DNA of 37,369 bases from Candidatus Omnitrophota bacterium. GTDB taxonomy: Bacteria > Omnitrophota > Gorgyraeia > 2-02-FULL-51-18. The stretch is from contig JAHFFI010000003.1 in NCBI GenBank assembly GCA_023248025.1, forward strand, positions 1 through 37,369, read 5' to 3'. The position numbers and the translations under genes are program-made. The stretch's first letter is position 1, and each line of letters opens with the position of its first letter. Below are positions 8,378 to 17,245 of this stretch, piece by piece. The notes under the pieces were generated by a model that searched no databases, was not told where the DNA came from, and saw only the letters and a list, made by a program, of their open reading frames with translations.

Positions 8378-8648
8378 ACTGAGGTTTCACTAATTAATGG
8401 GCACACTGGAAGCCCTCTTTTTGGCTGGATGCAAGGCGTGACGACGAAGGTGTGTCCTCTGCGACACATCAAGGAGGAACAACGCGGCAGACGGCCAAAA
8501 AGAGAGCTTCCCCGAAGGGGCTGGCCGCTTTTGGGCTGTGCCTGCGTCATTCGTCGTTGGCATAGTTAACACTATGCCTCCTCCTCTTTCCTTGTCTCGC
8601 TTCAAAATCAGCTCAGCCAGTGTGCCCATTAATTAGTGAAGCCTCAGT
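8378..8648. mobile_element. MITE-like non-coding element with ~32-bp terminal inverted repeats
   Basis: ACTGAGGTTTCACTAATTAATGGGCACACTGG versus the inverse of CCAGTGTGCCCATTAATTAGTGAAGCCTCAGT (1 mismatch); internal palindromes GGAAGCCCTCTTTTTGGC/GCCAAAAAGAGAGCTTCC and GCATAGTTAACACTATGC. Confidence 0.85.
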
Positions 8649-9381
8649 AGGTACAAAAAAGTTCGTTTCTGCGTGCGAATGACAATAAAAAATTCCGGCT
8701 ATAACTCATCTGACTATTGTAGCAGAGAAGTGCTTCATATTTTTTTTTACGCTCCGCCGGCGATAGGTGGACAGTGAGCCAGTTTTTTTTATTCGTCCAT
8801 TTTTTAGGCGGCATTAAAAATTCTTCCGGTTTGTATCCTTTTGGATGTGGCCAATGAGAACTGTGGATGAGATAGGACAATACCTTTGGGACGAAAGACC
8901 CCCCTCCTTTTTCCAGCGCCGCCTGTATAAAATAACCAGCCGCTTGGTGGTCGGAGTGACGGTCAAAACCAGCCGGTGCCAAAATAAGGGTTGGATCAAA
9001 AAGAGCCATTTTGGCGGCCAACCCGTCAACCACATGCGCTCTTTTTTTTCTCCATAGGGCCATGAGCCCCAGGTCCGGATGCCCCAGAAAAACAAGGTCG
9101 CCGCGTTTCACGTCAAGCCCCTTCATGGCTTGTGTCGCCTCATTTTTCCGTCCATCGGCCATTTTGGCGCGTATCTTCCTGGTCATAATTGGTTTTTTGA
9201 GGTGAAAAATCCCGGCCAGCATATTGCCGTCCCCATGCGTCAGATAGATCACTTTGATCCGAGCGCCAGCGACACGCGCTTTTTGTATAATGCCGGCAGC
9301 CGCAAGCGCTTCGTCATCAGGATGTGCCGCTACGATGAGAACACGATCATTTTTTCTAAATACGAAAGTAACAGAGGTCAT
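8644..9381 (-). CDS. PIG-L family deacetylase
   Basis: VLIVAAHPDDEALAAAGIIQKARVAG, YLTHGDGN, FDRHSDHQAAGYFIQ. Confidence 0.92.
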   Translation of the reverse strand: MTSVTFVFRKNDRVLIVAAHPDDEALAAAGIIQKARVAGARIKVIYLTHGDGNMLAGIFHLKKPIMTRKIRAKMADGRKNEATQAMKGLDVKRGDLVFLGHPDLGLMALWRKKRAHVVDGLAAKMALFDPTLILAPAGFDRHSDHQAAGYFIQAALEKGGGSFVPKVLSYLIHSSHWPHPKGYKPEEFLMPPKKWTNKKNWLTVHLSPAERKKKYEALLCYNSQMSYSRNFLLSFARRNELFCTY

Positions 9382-11015
9382 AAAGTGGGCGTTCTCTGAA
9401 GCTTAATCAACACTCTAGTCGGGTGCTCGTGGAGTATTTCGATGCGGAAACGTGAATCTAATATCCTTTTCAAAAAATTCAGTTCTTTTAGCTTTAAAAA
9501 ACAAAAAAGTGGATATTCTTTTTGAGGGATCGCAAGAAAAGCCGTCTGATCGGAATAGATGGGAATGGCATGCCGGGTATAGAATGCACGGCGGCCGTTC
9601 TCTGAGACGACGGCTGCGCGGCTTTGACCGGAATAATAAGAAACGCCTCGCACATAGATTTTACTAGCCGCGATCGTAGTCCCGCCGGAGCTACGTGCGT
9701 CCTCGTTGTACCACTCAACCCATTTTCGGGAGGAAAAAATGACATCCACCATGGGCAGCATCCACGAATAGGCCAGCACCGCAAACCCCGCCATCATGAC
9801 CGTAAGACAGGCGATCATCACTCTGAGATGGCGTCGCCACAAACTAATAAAAGCCGCCCAGCTCAAAGGCACGAGCACACACCCGATCACAATAACCGGC
9901 CAAAAAACTTCAGGGGCACTTTTTTGGCTGTAAAGAAACGCCGAAACAACCAGTGCCGGCGGAAACACCCCCCAGACGGCAATGGCCCAAGGCCAGAGAG
10001 ACGCTTTTATTTTAGCGCCCATAGAAACGGCCCTGTAAAAACGCGCTCCCCACGCAGCCATCAAAATAGCCAGGACCGGATAAAGCGGAAACGTGTAACT
10101 CAGCAGTTTAGATTTAGCCATCATAAAAAACAGAAGTGGGAGCCAGAATCCCAGGGAGAGCTCGAAAAAAATTTTCTGAATACATGAACGGTTCCTTATG
10201 GCCTGCCGGATACCGTAAAAAAGCGTGGGTAAAATAAAAACACTCCACGGAAAAAATCCGCCCAGAAATCCCGCAGGATAAAAAAAGATACGGTCCATGC
10301 CCCTGTGCTCGGCAATAAAAAAACGCCGCACATTTTCATGGATAAAAAAATCATACAAAAAAGCTGTACCAAACCGCCAAACCATGTAGCCATACCACGG
10401 AACTGCCGTCAAAAAAAATACCCACAGTCCTTTAAAACGCTCCGTGCTTTTTTTTGTGAACATACTCATAAAAGGAATCATAAAACCCAACGGACCTTTG
10501 GTCAGAGACCCCAGCGCAGAAAAGAAAAAAGCGGCGCGTTCGCGGCCGAGACTCGAGAAGAACCAAGTGGCCGTCACAAAAAAACAAAACACCATGTCGG
10601 TCAGGACAACTCGCGTCATCACCACATATTCTGCCGCTGTGGCGAGGATAAGCGCCGCCAGGAAAGAGATCTGCTTATTACGAAAAAGTACTTGAGCCCA
10701 AGCATAGGTGAGAAATACCGTGATAAATCCGGCTAGGCACGGAGCCAGCCTTGCGGACCATTCGTGAAATCCGAAAGTTTTAAAACTGACCATTTCAAGC
10801 CAGTAAAAAAATATGGGTTTCTCAAACTGGGGTTCGCCGAATAAGGTTGGTACAAGCCAATTACCGGCAGTGAGCATCTCTTTGGACGTCAGGGCATAAA
10901 ACGGCTCATCGGGATCAAGCAGGCCATACGCGCCCAGTTTAAAGGCAAACAATCCTCCGCACAAAACGGCGAGAAATAATAGGGGTTTCCGGTGCTCTTT
11001 AAGTGCTGAAAGCAT
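9378..11015 (-). CDS. Glycosyltransferase family 39 (ArnT/PMT-like) membrane protein
   Basis: LLDPDEPFYALTSKEMLTAGNWLVPTLFGEPQFEKPIFFYWLEMVSFKTFGFHEWSARLAP, many TM segments, long C-terminal soluble region. Confidence 0.88.
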   Translation of the reverse strand: MLSALKEHRKPLLFLAVLCGGLFAFKLGAYGLLDPDEPFYALTSKEMLTAGNWLVPTLFGEPQFEKPIFFYWLEMVSFKTFGFHEWSARLAPCLAGFITVFLTYAWAQVLFRNKQISFLAALILATAAEYVVMTRVVLTDMVFCFFVTATWFFSSLGRERAAFFFSALGSLTKGPLGFMIPFMSMFTKKSTERFKGLWVFFLTAVPWYGYMVWRFGTAFLYDFFIHENVRRFFIAEHRGMDRIFFYPAGFLGGFFPWSVFILPTLFYGIRQAIRNRSCIQKIFFELSLGFWLPLLFFMMAKSKLLSYTFPLYPVLAILMAAWGARFYRAVSMGAKIKASLWPWAIAVWGVFPPALVVSAFLYSQKSAPEVFWPVIVIGCVLVPLSWAAFISLWRRHLRVMIACLTVMMAGFAVLAYSWMLPMVDVIFSSRKWVEWYNEDARSSGGTTIAASKIYVRGVSYYSGQSRAAVVSENGRRAFYTRHAIPIYSDQTAFLAIPQKEYPLFCFLKLKELNFLKRILDSRFRIEILHEHPTRVLIKLQRTPTL

Positions 11016-11046
11016 AGACTTGGATTATACGTGGTATCATAATCTC

Positions 11047-12108
11047 ATGCCATTCCAAAACGCGCTCCTGAAATGGTTCCAAAAAAACCAGCGCCCCCTG
11101 CCCTGGCGGAAGCATTACCGTCCTTATGAAGTTTGGATCTCAGAAGTGATGCTCCAACAAACACAGGTCGAGACGGCACTTCCCTTTTATGAGCGCTGGC
11201 TCAAGACTTTTCCGGATATAAAATCCCTTGCGGCCACCGATGAAAAGAAAGTGTTAAAGCTTTGGGAGGGCTTAGGCTACTATTCACGCGCTCGAAACTT
11301 GCATCACACTGCTAAATTAATCGTTAAAAAATTTAAAGGCAAATTTCCCTCGGATTTTAATTCGATCCTTTCCTTAAAAGGGATCGGTCGCTATTCGGCA
11401 GGCGCCATCGCGTCCATCGCTTTCAATCAAGAGCGGCCGATAGTGGACGGTAATGTCCTACGCGTCCTTTCGCGCATTTACGCGATCGATAAACCCATTG
11501 ACGTACCGGCTAACCGCGAGATTTTTTGGGAATTGCAGGAAAAATTGATCCCTAAAGGACAGGCGCGAAATTTTAATCAGGCGCTGATGGAACTTGGCGC
11601 GCTTGTTTGCGCTAAAAATGATCCCGCCTGTCTTATCTGTCCCATCCGCTCGTTCTGTAAAGCAACTACATTAAAAAATCCTGAGGCATTTCCGACGAAA
11701 CAAAATAAAAAACAAATGGTTCGCGTCACGGCAGCTGCGGTGATTTTGCGGCAAAACGGAAAGTTTTTAATCGAGCGGCGGCCTGTGGGAAAAATCATGG
11801 GAGGACTGTGGGAATTCCCGGAATGGAAACTTGTTAAAAATAAAAAAATAGGTCCTCCGGAAATTCTAACTAAGACTGAAAAACTGGTCTCAGAAAAATT
11901 CAGTTACAAGTCCGGAGTTCTGAAACCTCTAGCCGTCATAAAGCGTAATTACACCCATCACCTGGAAGCGCTTCACGTGTTTGAAACAGTGGCGCCGCTC
12001 ATCAAACTGCCGCAGGATTCATGGCAACGCGCCTGGGTGAGCCAAAAAAATATTACGCAGTATCCCTTCTCCGCCGCCCACGCCAAAATCGCAAAATTAA
12101 TTCAATAA
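11047..12108 (+). CDS. mutY: A/G-specific adenine glycosylase MutY
   Basis: LPWRKHYRPYEVWISEVMLQQTQVETALPFYERW, GLGYYSRARNL, LKGIGRYSAGAIASIAF, Fe-S cysteines CAKNDPACLICPIRSFC, C-terminal NUDIX-like region. ORF extends to TTG at 11020; ATG at 11047 preferred. Confidence 0.93.
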   Translation: MPFQNALLKWFQKNQRPLPWRKHYRPYEVWISEVMLQQTQVETALPFYERWLKTFPDIKSLAATDEKKVLKLWEGLGYYSRARNLHHTAKLIVKKFKGKFPSDFNSILSLKGIGRYSAGAIASIAFNQERPIVDGNVLRVLSRIYAIDKPIDVPANREIFWELQEKLIPKGQARNFNQALMELGALVCAKNDPACLICPIRSFCKATTLKNPEAFPTKQNKKQMVRVTAAAVILRQNGKFLIERRPVGKIMGGLWEFPEWKLVKNKKIGPPEILTKTEKLVSEKFSYKSGVLKPLAVIKRNYTHHLEALHVFETVAPLIKLPQDSWQRAWVSQKNITQYPFSAAHAKIAKLIQ

Positions 12109-12146
12109 TCATAACCTCCAGATAGTCCCGCCAGCTCTCGAGCATA

Positions 12147-12498
12147 CCCATTGCTAGGTCCCGGACCCCGGAAGTGGCCCTTGGGGTCAGCGCTCGGATT
12201 TCCCCTCCGAGGAAATCTGTCGCTCGATTGTCGTTTGCTCGTGTGTGAAAGTGGGTTTCCATGGCTCGCAAACGACAAACGCGCCCCCAAGGGCCACTTC
12301 CGGGGTCCTAGACCATTCGCTAATGAGAGTTCTATTAAAACAAAGAGAACCCGACGGGTGGCAAAGGGCGAGGTCTATTTGCCCGGAGCCGCTAATAGAC
12401 GGCGAGTCCGCCAGAGGACGGATCCGTCCACAAATCGCTCGTGCGATTTGATGGCGGAGACAAATAGACCTTCCCCTTCGACAGGCCCTGCCGGTTAC
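12147..12498. repeat. Palindrome-rich intergenic repeat element, copy B, with a 52-bp insertion relative to copy A
   Basis: Same block order as copy A; perfect 24-bp arms GGACCCCGGAAGTGGCCCTTGGGG / CCCCAAGGGCCACTTCCGGGGTCC; insertion at 12407-12458. Confidence 0.85.
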
Positions 12499-12508
12499 AT
12501 TTGTTGAA

Positions 12509-12937
12509 TTAAGAGCAGTTTTTGCAGAAACCGAATAATTTGAGGCTGTGATAGACGATGTGAAATTTTTGTCGTGTGGCTTCCCGGTCTTGCAGCTTTT
12601 CGATGGCGTCATTCTCAAATTCGATGATGCGCCCGCAACGGATACAAACAAGGTGGTCATGATGCTTTCGCCCCTGAGACCGTTCGTAGACTTTTTTTCC
12701 TTCACCAAAATCCTGCTCTTCCAGGATATTACTTTCCTTTAATAAAGTGAGTGTGCGATAAACCGTTGCTTTGGAAATAGTCTTGTCTTTTTTCTTGGAA
12801 AGTTCGAGCAGCTTTTCCGCTGAAAAATGCCCCTGCGCTTCGATGGCCTGCCGCAAAATAGTCCGGCGCTGACTGGTTAGTTTAAGTGATTTTTTTTCTA
12901 AAAACTCTGTAAATGAAGCCTCAGCTTCTTTTATCAT
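12509..12937 (-). CDS. fur: Fur family transcriptional regulator
   Basis: LTSQRRTILRQAIEAQGHFSAEKLLELSKKKDKTISKATVYRTLTLLKE, HHDHLVCIRCGRIIEFEND…FGFCKNC. Confidence 0.92.
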   Translation of the reverse strand: MIKEAEASFTEFLEKKSLKLTSQRRTILRQAIEAQGHFSAEKLLELSKKKDKTISKATVYRTLTLLKESNILEEQDFGEGKKVYERSQGRKHHDHLVCIRCGRIIEFENDAIEKLQDREATRQKFHIVYHSLKLFGFCKNCS

Positions 12938-13698
12938 TGGTGCGATTTTGCGTTCGCTTTTATAAATTTATCTTTTATCCACGCGATGGCAAGCCACACC
13001 CCGCACACGGCCACCATCCCGAGCGAGATCCAGCGGCCGTAGATGCCTTCCGGTGAATACGGCTCGGTCGCCACATGCCAAACCTCACTATTTGGCAATA
13101 CACCCGCTTCGCTAAATTCATGAAAAGAATACAAAAGAATCTGTAAAATAAAAAGCATCAGAAACAGCGCTGTAACCTGAAAAAAAAGTTTCAGATTGAT
13201 CAGGTGCCCCACACGCACCCAAACGAACGCCAGCGCAGCCGCAGCGGCCAGCCCCAAAATCATACCCGTGATGCGGCTTGGCTCATGCACCTGGATAAGG
13301 AGGAGTGCTGTTTCCATTCCTTCGCGCGTAATCATGAAAACGGTAAAAATAAATATTCCGGCAAACATGCCTTTTGCGTCCTGGGGAGCCGTGACGCGGG
13401 AAAGTTTTTTCTCCATGTCTTGTTTGAGATGAGGGGCCATGCGCCACATATGCACGACAAAAGCGCCGACGAGCACCGATGACGCGAGACCTAAAATACC
13501 TTCCCACAGAGGCTGGCTTGCGCCCTGCAATATCCAATATCCAAACGCCGTACTCGTCAAAAGGGACGCCGCGACGCCCCAATTGACAGCCGGCAAGAGA
13601 TGAGACCGGTTGGTTTTTCTTAAATATGCGAAAATAATCGCGACGATGAGGAAGGATTCAAAGCCTTCTCGCAATACAATGATGAACGCTTGCAGCAT
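12934..13698 (-). CDS. FTR1 family iron permease
   Basis: Seven-TM-like protein with two REGxE motifs: VLREGFESFLIVAIIF and ITREGMETALLLIQV. Confidence 0.9.
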   Translation of the reverse strand: MLQAFIIVLREGFESFLIVAIIFAYLRKTNRSHLLPAVNWGVAASLLTSTAFGYWILQGASQPLWEGILGLASSVLVGAFVVHMWRMAPHLKQDMEKKLSRVTAPQDAKGMFAGIFIFTVFMITREGMETALLLIQVHEPSRITGMILGLAAAAALAFVWVRVGHLINLKLFFQVTALFLMLFILQILLYSFHEFSEAGVLPNSEVWHVATEPYSPEGIYGRWISLGMVAVCGVWLAIAWIKDKFIKANAKSHQ

Positions 13699-13700
13699 AT

Positions 13701-13976
13701 TTATTTTTTTCTTATCGTGTTTAAATAATCCGTAATTTGTCTGTAGTTTTCATCATCCAAGTGCGCCTTGTTCTTCATCTTACCCATCCATTTAGCCCAG
13801 GCTTCGTCATCGTACCGCTGCGGGTCGTAAAGCTTGTGACACTTGGCGCATTTAACGAGGTAAAGCTTCTTCCCAAACGCAAGCGCTTTTTCATCCGCTA
13901 AGGCCGGGTCAGCCCAAGCGAGGGCAAGCACCGCACAAAGCGAAAAAAAACCTAGAAACTGATACCGATGATGCAT
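13701..13976 (-). CDS. Small secreted/periplasmic monohaem c-type cytochrome
   Basis: Signal peptide and haem-binding CAKCHKLYDPQRYDDEAWAKWMGKM. Confidence 0.85.
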   Translation of the reverse strand: MHHRYQFLGFFSLCAVLALAWADPALADEKALAFGKKLYLVKCAKCHKLYDPQRYDDEAWAKWMGKMKNKAHLDDENYRQITDYLNTIRKK

Positions 13977-14797
13977 CGGACGTTGATGTATTCATGCTCG
14001 TCTAGCACAAAATCAGGCTCCCCGTCCGGATCGACATCCTGGTAATTCTTGCCATAGACCTGCGCCATCGCAGTGACCGAGATCCACCATTTTTCTGCAC
14101 GATAGGTAACCACCGGCCCGACAAAAAAAACAGTATGCGCCCAGTCATCATACTCCGGTATTTCGTTGTGATTACGAAATTCAACGCCAAGGTTCCAGTT
14201 TTTATTAAGTTGTTTAGTAATACCGAAAGTAAATTCGAGCTCGCCTTCGGTCTCATCATCCTCATCCGGCTCTTCCGCATCTTTCCACTCCGTCGCATGG
14301 GTCGCGTTGAAAGCCCATTTCCAATCCTGATTGGCGCCAAAACGCTGGCCCAAGATAATTTTCTCTTCCAGTTCAAATTCGCCGTTTCCCAGACGCGGCT
14401 CCAGATACAGTGACAGCCCGATTGGGTGCTCGGCGGGATTCAAAATCATCCATTTATTTTCCAGCGACACGCCGTCAAAGGAAAAATCATCCGTCTTCGT
14501 ATTGGTCGCGGGGTCCCGAAAATACTCGGACTTTTCGTTTAAATACAAAGACAGCGTGTAATAATCCGTCACGCCATATTCCAATTCCTGCCTTAGGTCC
14601 CAGCGCGTGTAGTGGTTCTGCCCCACTTCATCGTTTCGTATCGAGCGGAGCGTTGCCCACTGCTCGAATTCCAAACCTCCTTGAGGCATGGTTTCAGGCT
14701 CGTAGGTGTATGTGAAAAGCCGCTCATTGGCCTCCGCATTTATACACACGCCTGCCAGCATCACGGTCATCACTAGTTTTTTAATTAACGACATCAT
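13952..14797 (-). CDS. Outer-membrane beta-barrel-like protein in the iron operon
   Basis: Signal peptide; YEPETMPQGGLEFEQWATLRSIRNDEVGQNHYTRWDLRQELEYGVTDYYTLSLYLNE; alternating amphipathic strands, C-terminal GISF. Confidence 0.7.
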   Translation of the reverse strand: MMSLIKKLVMTVMLAGVCINAEANERLFTYTYEPETMPQGGLEFEQWATLRSIRNDEVGQNHYTRWDLRQELEYGVTDYYTLSLYLNEKSEYFRDPATNTKTDDFSFDGVSLENKWMILNPAEHPIGLSLYLEPRLGNGEFELEEKIILGQRFGANQDWKWAFNATHATEWKDAEEPDEDDETEGELEFTFGITKQLNKNWNLGVEFRNHNEIPEYDDWAHTVFFVGPVVTYRAEKWWISVTAMAQVYGKNYQDVDPDGEPDFVLDEHEYINVRCIIGISF

Positions 14798-14859
14798 TGC
14801 TTGCTCCTTACGGTCCTATTTCAATTTTTAGCTCGGTACTTCCTATTTCCCTGGCTTTT

Positions 14860-15237
14860 TTACGAATAAACTTGCAATCCTCCCCAATAACCAGCCAAAA
14901 ACAGCACCACGATACCGACCCACGCGCTCACAAGCTGAAGCGTCAAATTTTTCCGCGCCGTCTTCCATACAAATGCGCGCAAAGTGCTGATAACAAAAAA
15001 TACTGACGAGGCATAAAAATGTTGACGCGTCAAATCACCCATCTTGCCGAACCCGCCTGACGAACGATAGCCGCTGACCATCGCGGCACACAAAAAAATA
15101 TAAGCCGGCACAAAAAGATACAACGAAAAATCCAAATATTTATCATCGCCGCGAACCCGCCAGAGCGTAAGAAATACGCACTCCAGTATAAAAAACGCTA
15201 ACGGAAAATGCACCAGCACCGGATGCAGGGGAATCAT
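14860..15237 (-). CDS. DUF2231-like four-TM membrane protein
   Basis: MIPLHPVLVHFPLAFFILECVFL…; start codon overlaps the hemP stop (ATGA). Confidence 0.75.
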   Translation of the reverse strand: MIPLHPVLVHFPLAFFILECVFLTLWRVRGDDKYLDFSLYLFVPAYIFLCAAMVSGYRSSGGFGKMGDLTRQHFYASSVFFVISTLRAFVWKTARKNLTLQLVSAWVGIVVLFLAGYWGGLQVYS

Positions 15238-15377
15238 TTGTTGAGGACGAGCTTCCCCTGCTTCGTAATAAGCAGACGGTAGCTTTCTCCTGCATGACGA
15301 ATGATAACGGCCCGTTCATGGCCGAATATCTCCTCCGTATCAAGAATGCGCGGTGTTTGATTTGTGTCTTTACCCAT
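15234..15377 (-). CDS. hemP: Hemin uptake protein HemP family, 47 aa (not in supplied ORF track)
   Basis: Manual translation MGKDTNQTPRILDTEEIFGHERAVIIRHAGESYRLLITKQGKLVLNK*; the HxGxxYRLxxTxQGKLxLxK pattern is characteristic of HemP. Confidence 0.88.
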   Translation of the reverse strand: MGKDTNQTPRILDTEEIFGHERAVIIRHAGESYRLLITKQGKLVLNK

Positions 15378-15395
15378 CAGCACGGATCTTTTCCT

Positions 15396-15437
15396 TCAAT
15401 TGAGAATAAGTCTCAATTGAAATTGTATCTCAATTGA
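15396..15437 (-). promoter_or_regulatory. Fur-box-like operator upstream of hemP
   Basis: TCAATTGAGA-ATAAG-TCTCAATTGA perfect 10-bp inverted repeat (contains TGAGAATAAGTCTCA, close to the TGAGAATnATTCTCA Fur box) plus a third TCTCAATTGA at 15428-15437. Confidence 0.75.
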
Positions 15438-15475
15438 ACAGGGGCGTCAACTTTTCTTTTTCAGGGCTATCCGGT

Positions 15476-16726
15476 CTATAAGGACGTACGTACTTCCTTG
15501 ACCATTTTGGATGTGAACACCATTACAAGCAGCCTGCCGGCACAGGACAATAAAAAAAGTGCCAGATACGAATAACCTGACACGGTCGGAAGATGATGAA
15601 TCAGTGCGCCGCCGCATAATGCGCCGACGAATAACGCCGCGGTATTTGTCACATTAAAATAAGAAATACAGCGGATGCGTTTCTCGGGCGTCGTCGCCTC
15701 CATTATAAAATTTAAAACCAAAAGATTAAACCCGCCCCAGAAAGCTCCCGCTACCAGCTGCACAAAAAATAAATACACCAGGTTCCTCGAGGATATCCAG
15801 AAAATAGGAACGAGCGCTATGCCCCACCCCGCTATTTTTAGAACACGAATATTGCCGGAGCGATCCGCTGCATACCCCCATTGCTTCTGGAAAAAAAAGC
15901 CTGAGAACGCCGCCGTCGTCATCACCATCATGTACGCGACGTAGTCGAAATGCAAATCCTGCAATAAGAACACAGGTAAAAGAGGCGCTGAGATATTCAC
16001 CGCAAAGCTCATAAGCGATACAAACAGCACAAAACGCGCGAAATTGCGGTTGCGCATGCCTTTCACGAAATCCCAAAAACTAAAATAATCGTCATGCGTC
16101 GTGCGGCGGAAAGGCTCGGACATCCGGAGTAAGCACGTCCAGGCCATGAAACGGCATACCATGGCAAAAACGAAGATGATCGTAAATCCGACGATACGGT
16201 TTTTTCCATAATAATTAAGCAGAAACCCCGCCGCGATGGACACCGATACAGTGAGAAATCCCTGCAGCCGGTTACGCCATCCGAAATAATGCCCTCTTTT
16301 TTTTACCGGAATATAATCCGACATGAGACTCTGCCAGGCCGGCACCGCAAATGCACCGAACGATGTAAAAACGGTAGCGGCGGCCAGAAGTATCCAGGGC
16401 CCGAGCGGTCTTCCGCTATTCGAGGACAATAGATAAGGAATAAAAATGATGGGAAGCCAGGCAACGGCATGAAAAAAAACAACGAAATTAATGAGCTTGA
16501 GGCGTGAACCGATATGGGCGGTAACTTCTGCGGAACGGATCTGAAGAACGGCGCCGACAAGCGCCGGTACGGATGCCAGGAATGCGACCTGCCCCGGCGT
16601 CGCTCCGAGCGCTATGCCGTAAGGCACAAGATAACTTTCGCTGACGCCCATCATCATCGCCGTGAAAAGACCGTCAACGAGAGAGAAATGCAGGCTCCTG
16701 CGAACCGAGCCTTTTTTAAATTTCAC
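15476..16726 (-). CDS. MFS transporter
   Basis: ~12 TM; VSESYLVPYGIALGATPGQVAFLASVPALVGAVLQIRSAEV, VKKRGHYFGWRNRLQGF, SGFFFQKQWGYAADRSGN. Confidence 0.85.
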   Translation of the reverse strand: MKFKKGSVRRSLHFSLVDGLFTAMMMGVSESYLVPYGIALGATPGQVAFLASVPALVGAVLQIRSAEVTAHIGSRLKLINFVVFFHAVAWLPIIFIPYLLSSNSGRPLGPWILLAAATVFTSFGAFAVPAWQSLMSDYIPVKKRGHYFGWRNRLQGFLTVSVSIAAGFLLNYYGKNRIVGFTIIFVFAMVCRFMAWTCLLRMSEPFRRTTHDDYFSFWDFVKGMRNRNFARFVLFVSLMSFAVNISAPLLPVFLLQDLHFDYVAYMMVMTTAAFSGFFFQKQWGYAADRSGNIRVLKIAGWGIALVPIFWISSRNLVYLFFVQLVAGAFWGGFNLLVLNFIMEATTPEKRIRCISYFNVTNTAALFVGALCGGALIHHLPTVSGYSYLALFLLSCAGRLLVMVFTSKMVKEVRTSL

Positions 16727-16732
16727 AACTGG

Positions 16733-17245
16733 CTACGACTGCAGCGCTTTTTCGACGTCGGACTCGAGGTCGCGAGTGAAGCCGTGATATTGGCCGATGA
16801 TCTTGCCTTGAGAATTCATGAGATAGGTGGTCGGTATCCCCACCACGCGGTAACTTTCGCTAACCTTCATTTCGCTGTCCAACACCACGGGGTAGTTGAT
16901 GCCGAATTTTTCTACAAAATTGCCGACTTTCGTCGGTGATTCCCCCACGTCCACGCCCAGTATGGTTAGGCCTCTGTCTTTGTCTTTAGCCTGAAGCGCA
17001 ATAAGATCGGGTATCTCTTCACGGCACGGGGGACACCAGGTAGCCCAGAAATTCACGAGCACGGCTTTATTCTTTTGTAAAAGACCGTCGAGACTCACGC
17101 TGGCGCCGGTCACGTCTTTCAGTGTAAAATTATTCGATGGGGCTGATGATCCGGATCTATTCACACTGTCAGCGTCAGCGCATCCCGTGGTCATAAAAGC
17201 GCTGATAAATAACAGCACCGTGATGGTTCTTACTGCAAATTTCAT
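16733..17245 (-). CDS. TlpA/ResA-like thioredoxin-fold lipoprotein
   Basis: VLVNFWATWCPPCREEIPDLIALQ; lipobox-like MTTGCAD. Start at 17245 gives ATGA coupling with ccdA; ORF extends to 17302. Confidence 0.9.
   Translation of the reverse strand: MKFAVRTITVLLFISAFMTTGCADADSVNRSGSSAPSNNFTLKDVTGASVSLDGLLQKNKAVLVNFWATWCPPCREEIPDLIALQAKDKDRGLTILGVDVGESPTKVGNFVEKFGINYPVVLDSEMKVSESYRVVGIPTTYLMNSQGKIIGQYHGFTRDLESDVEKALQS

Noticed and set aside
8390-8629. ORFs 8320..8550 and 8390..8629 on the minus strand
   Set aside because: Overlapping frames inside the MITE-like element with no recognisable protein features; best explained by the element's palindromic sequence.
9624-10736. Long + strand ORFs of 187 and 143 aa antisense to the GT39 gene
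   Set aside because: His/Arg/Lys/Pro-rich shadow translations of a well-supported membrane protein on the other strand.
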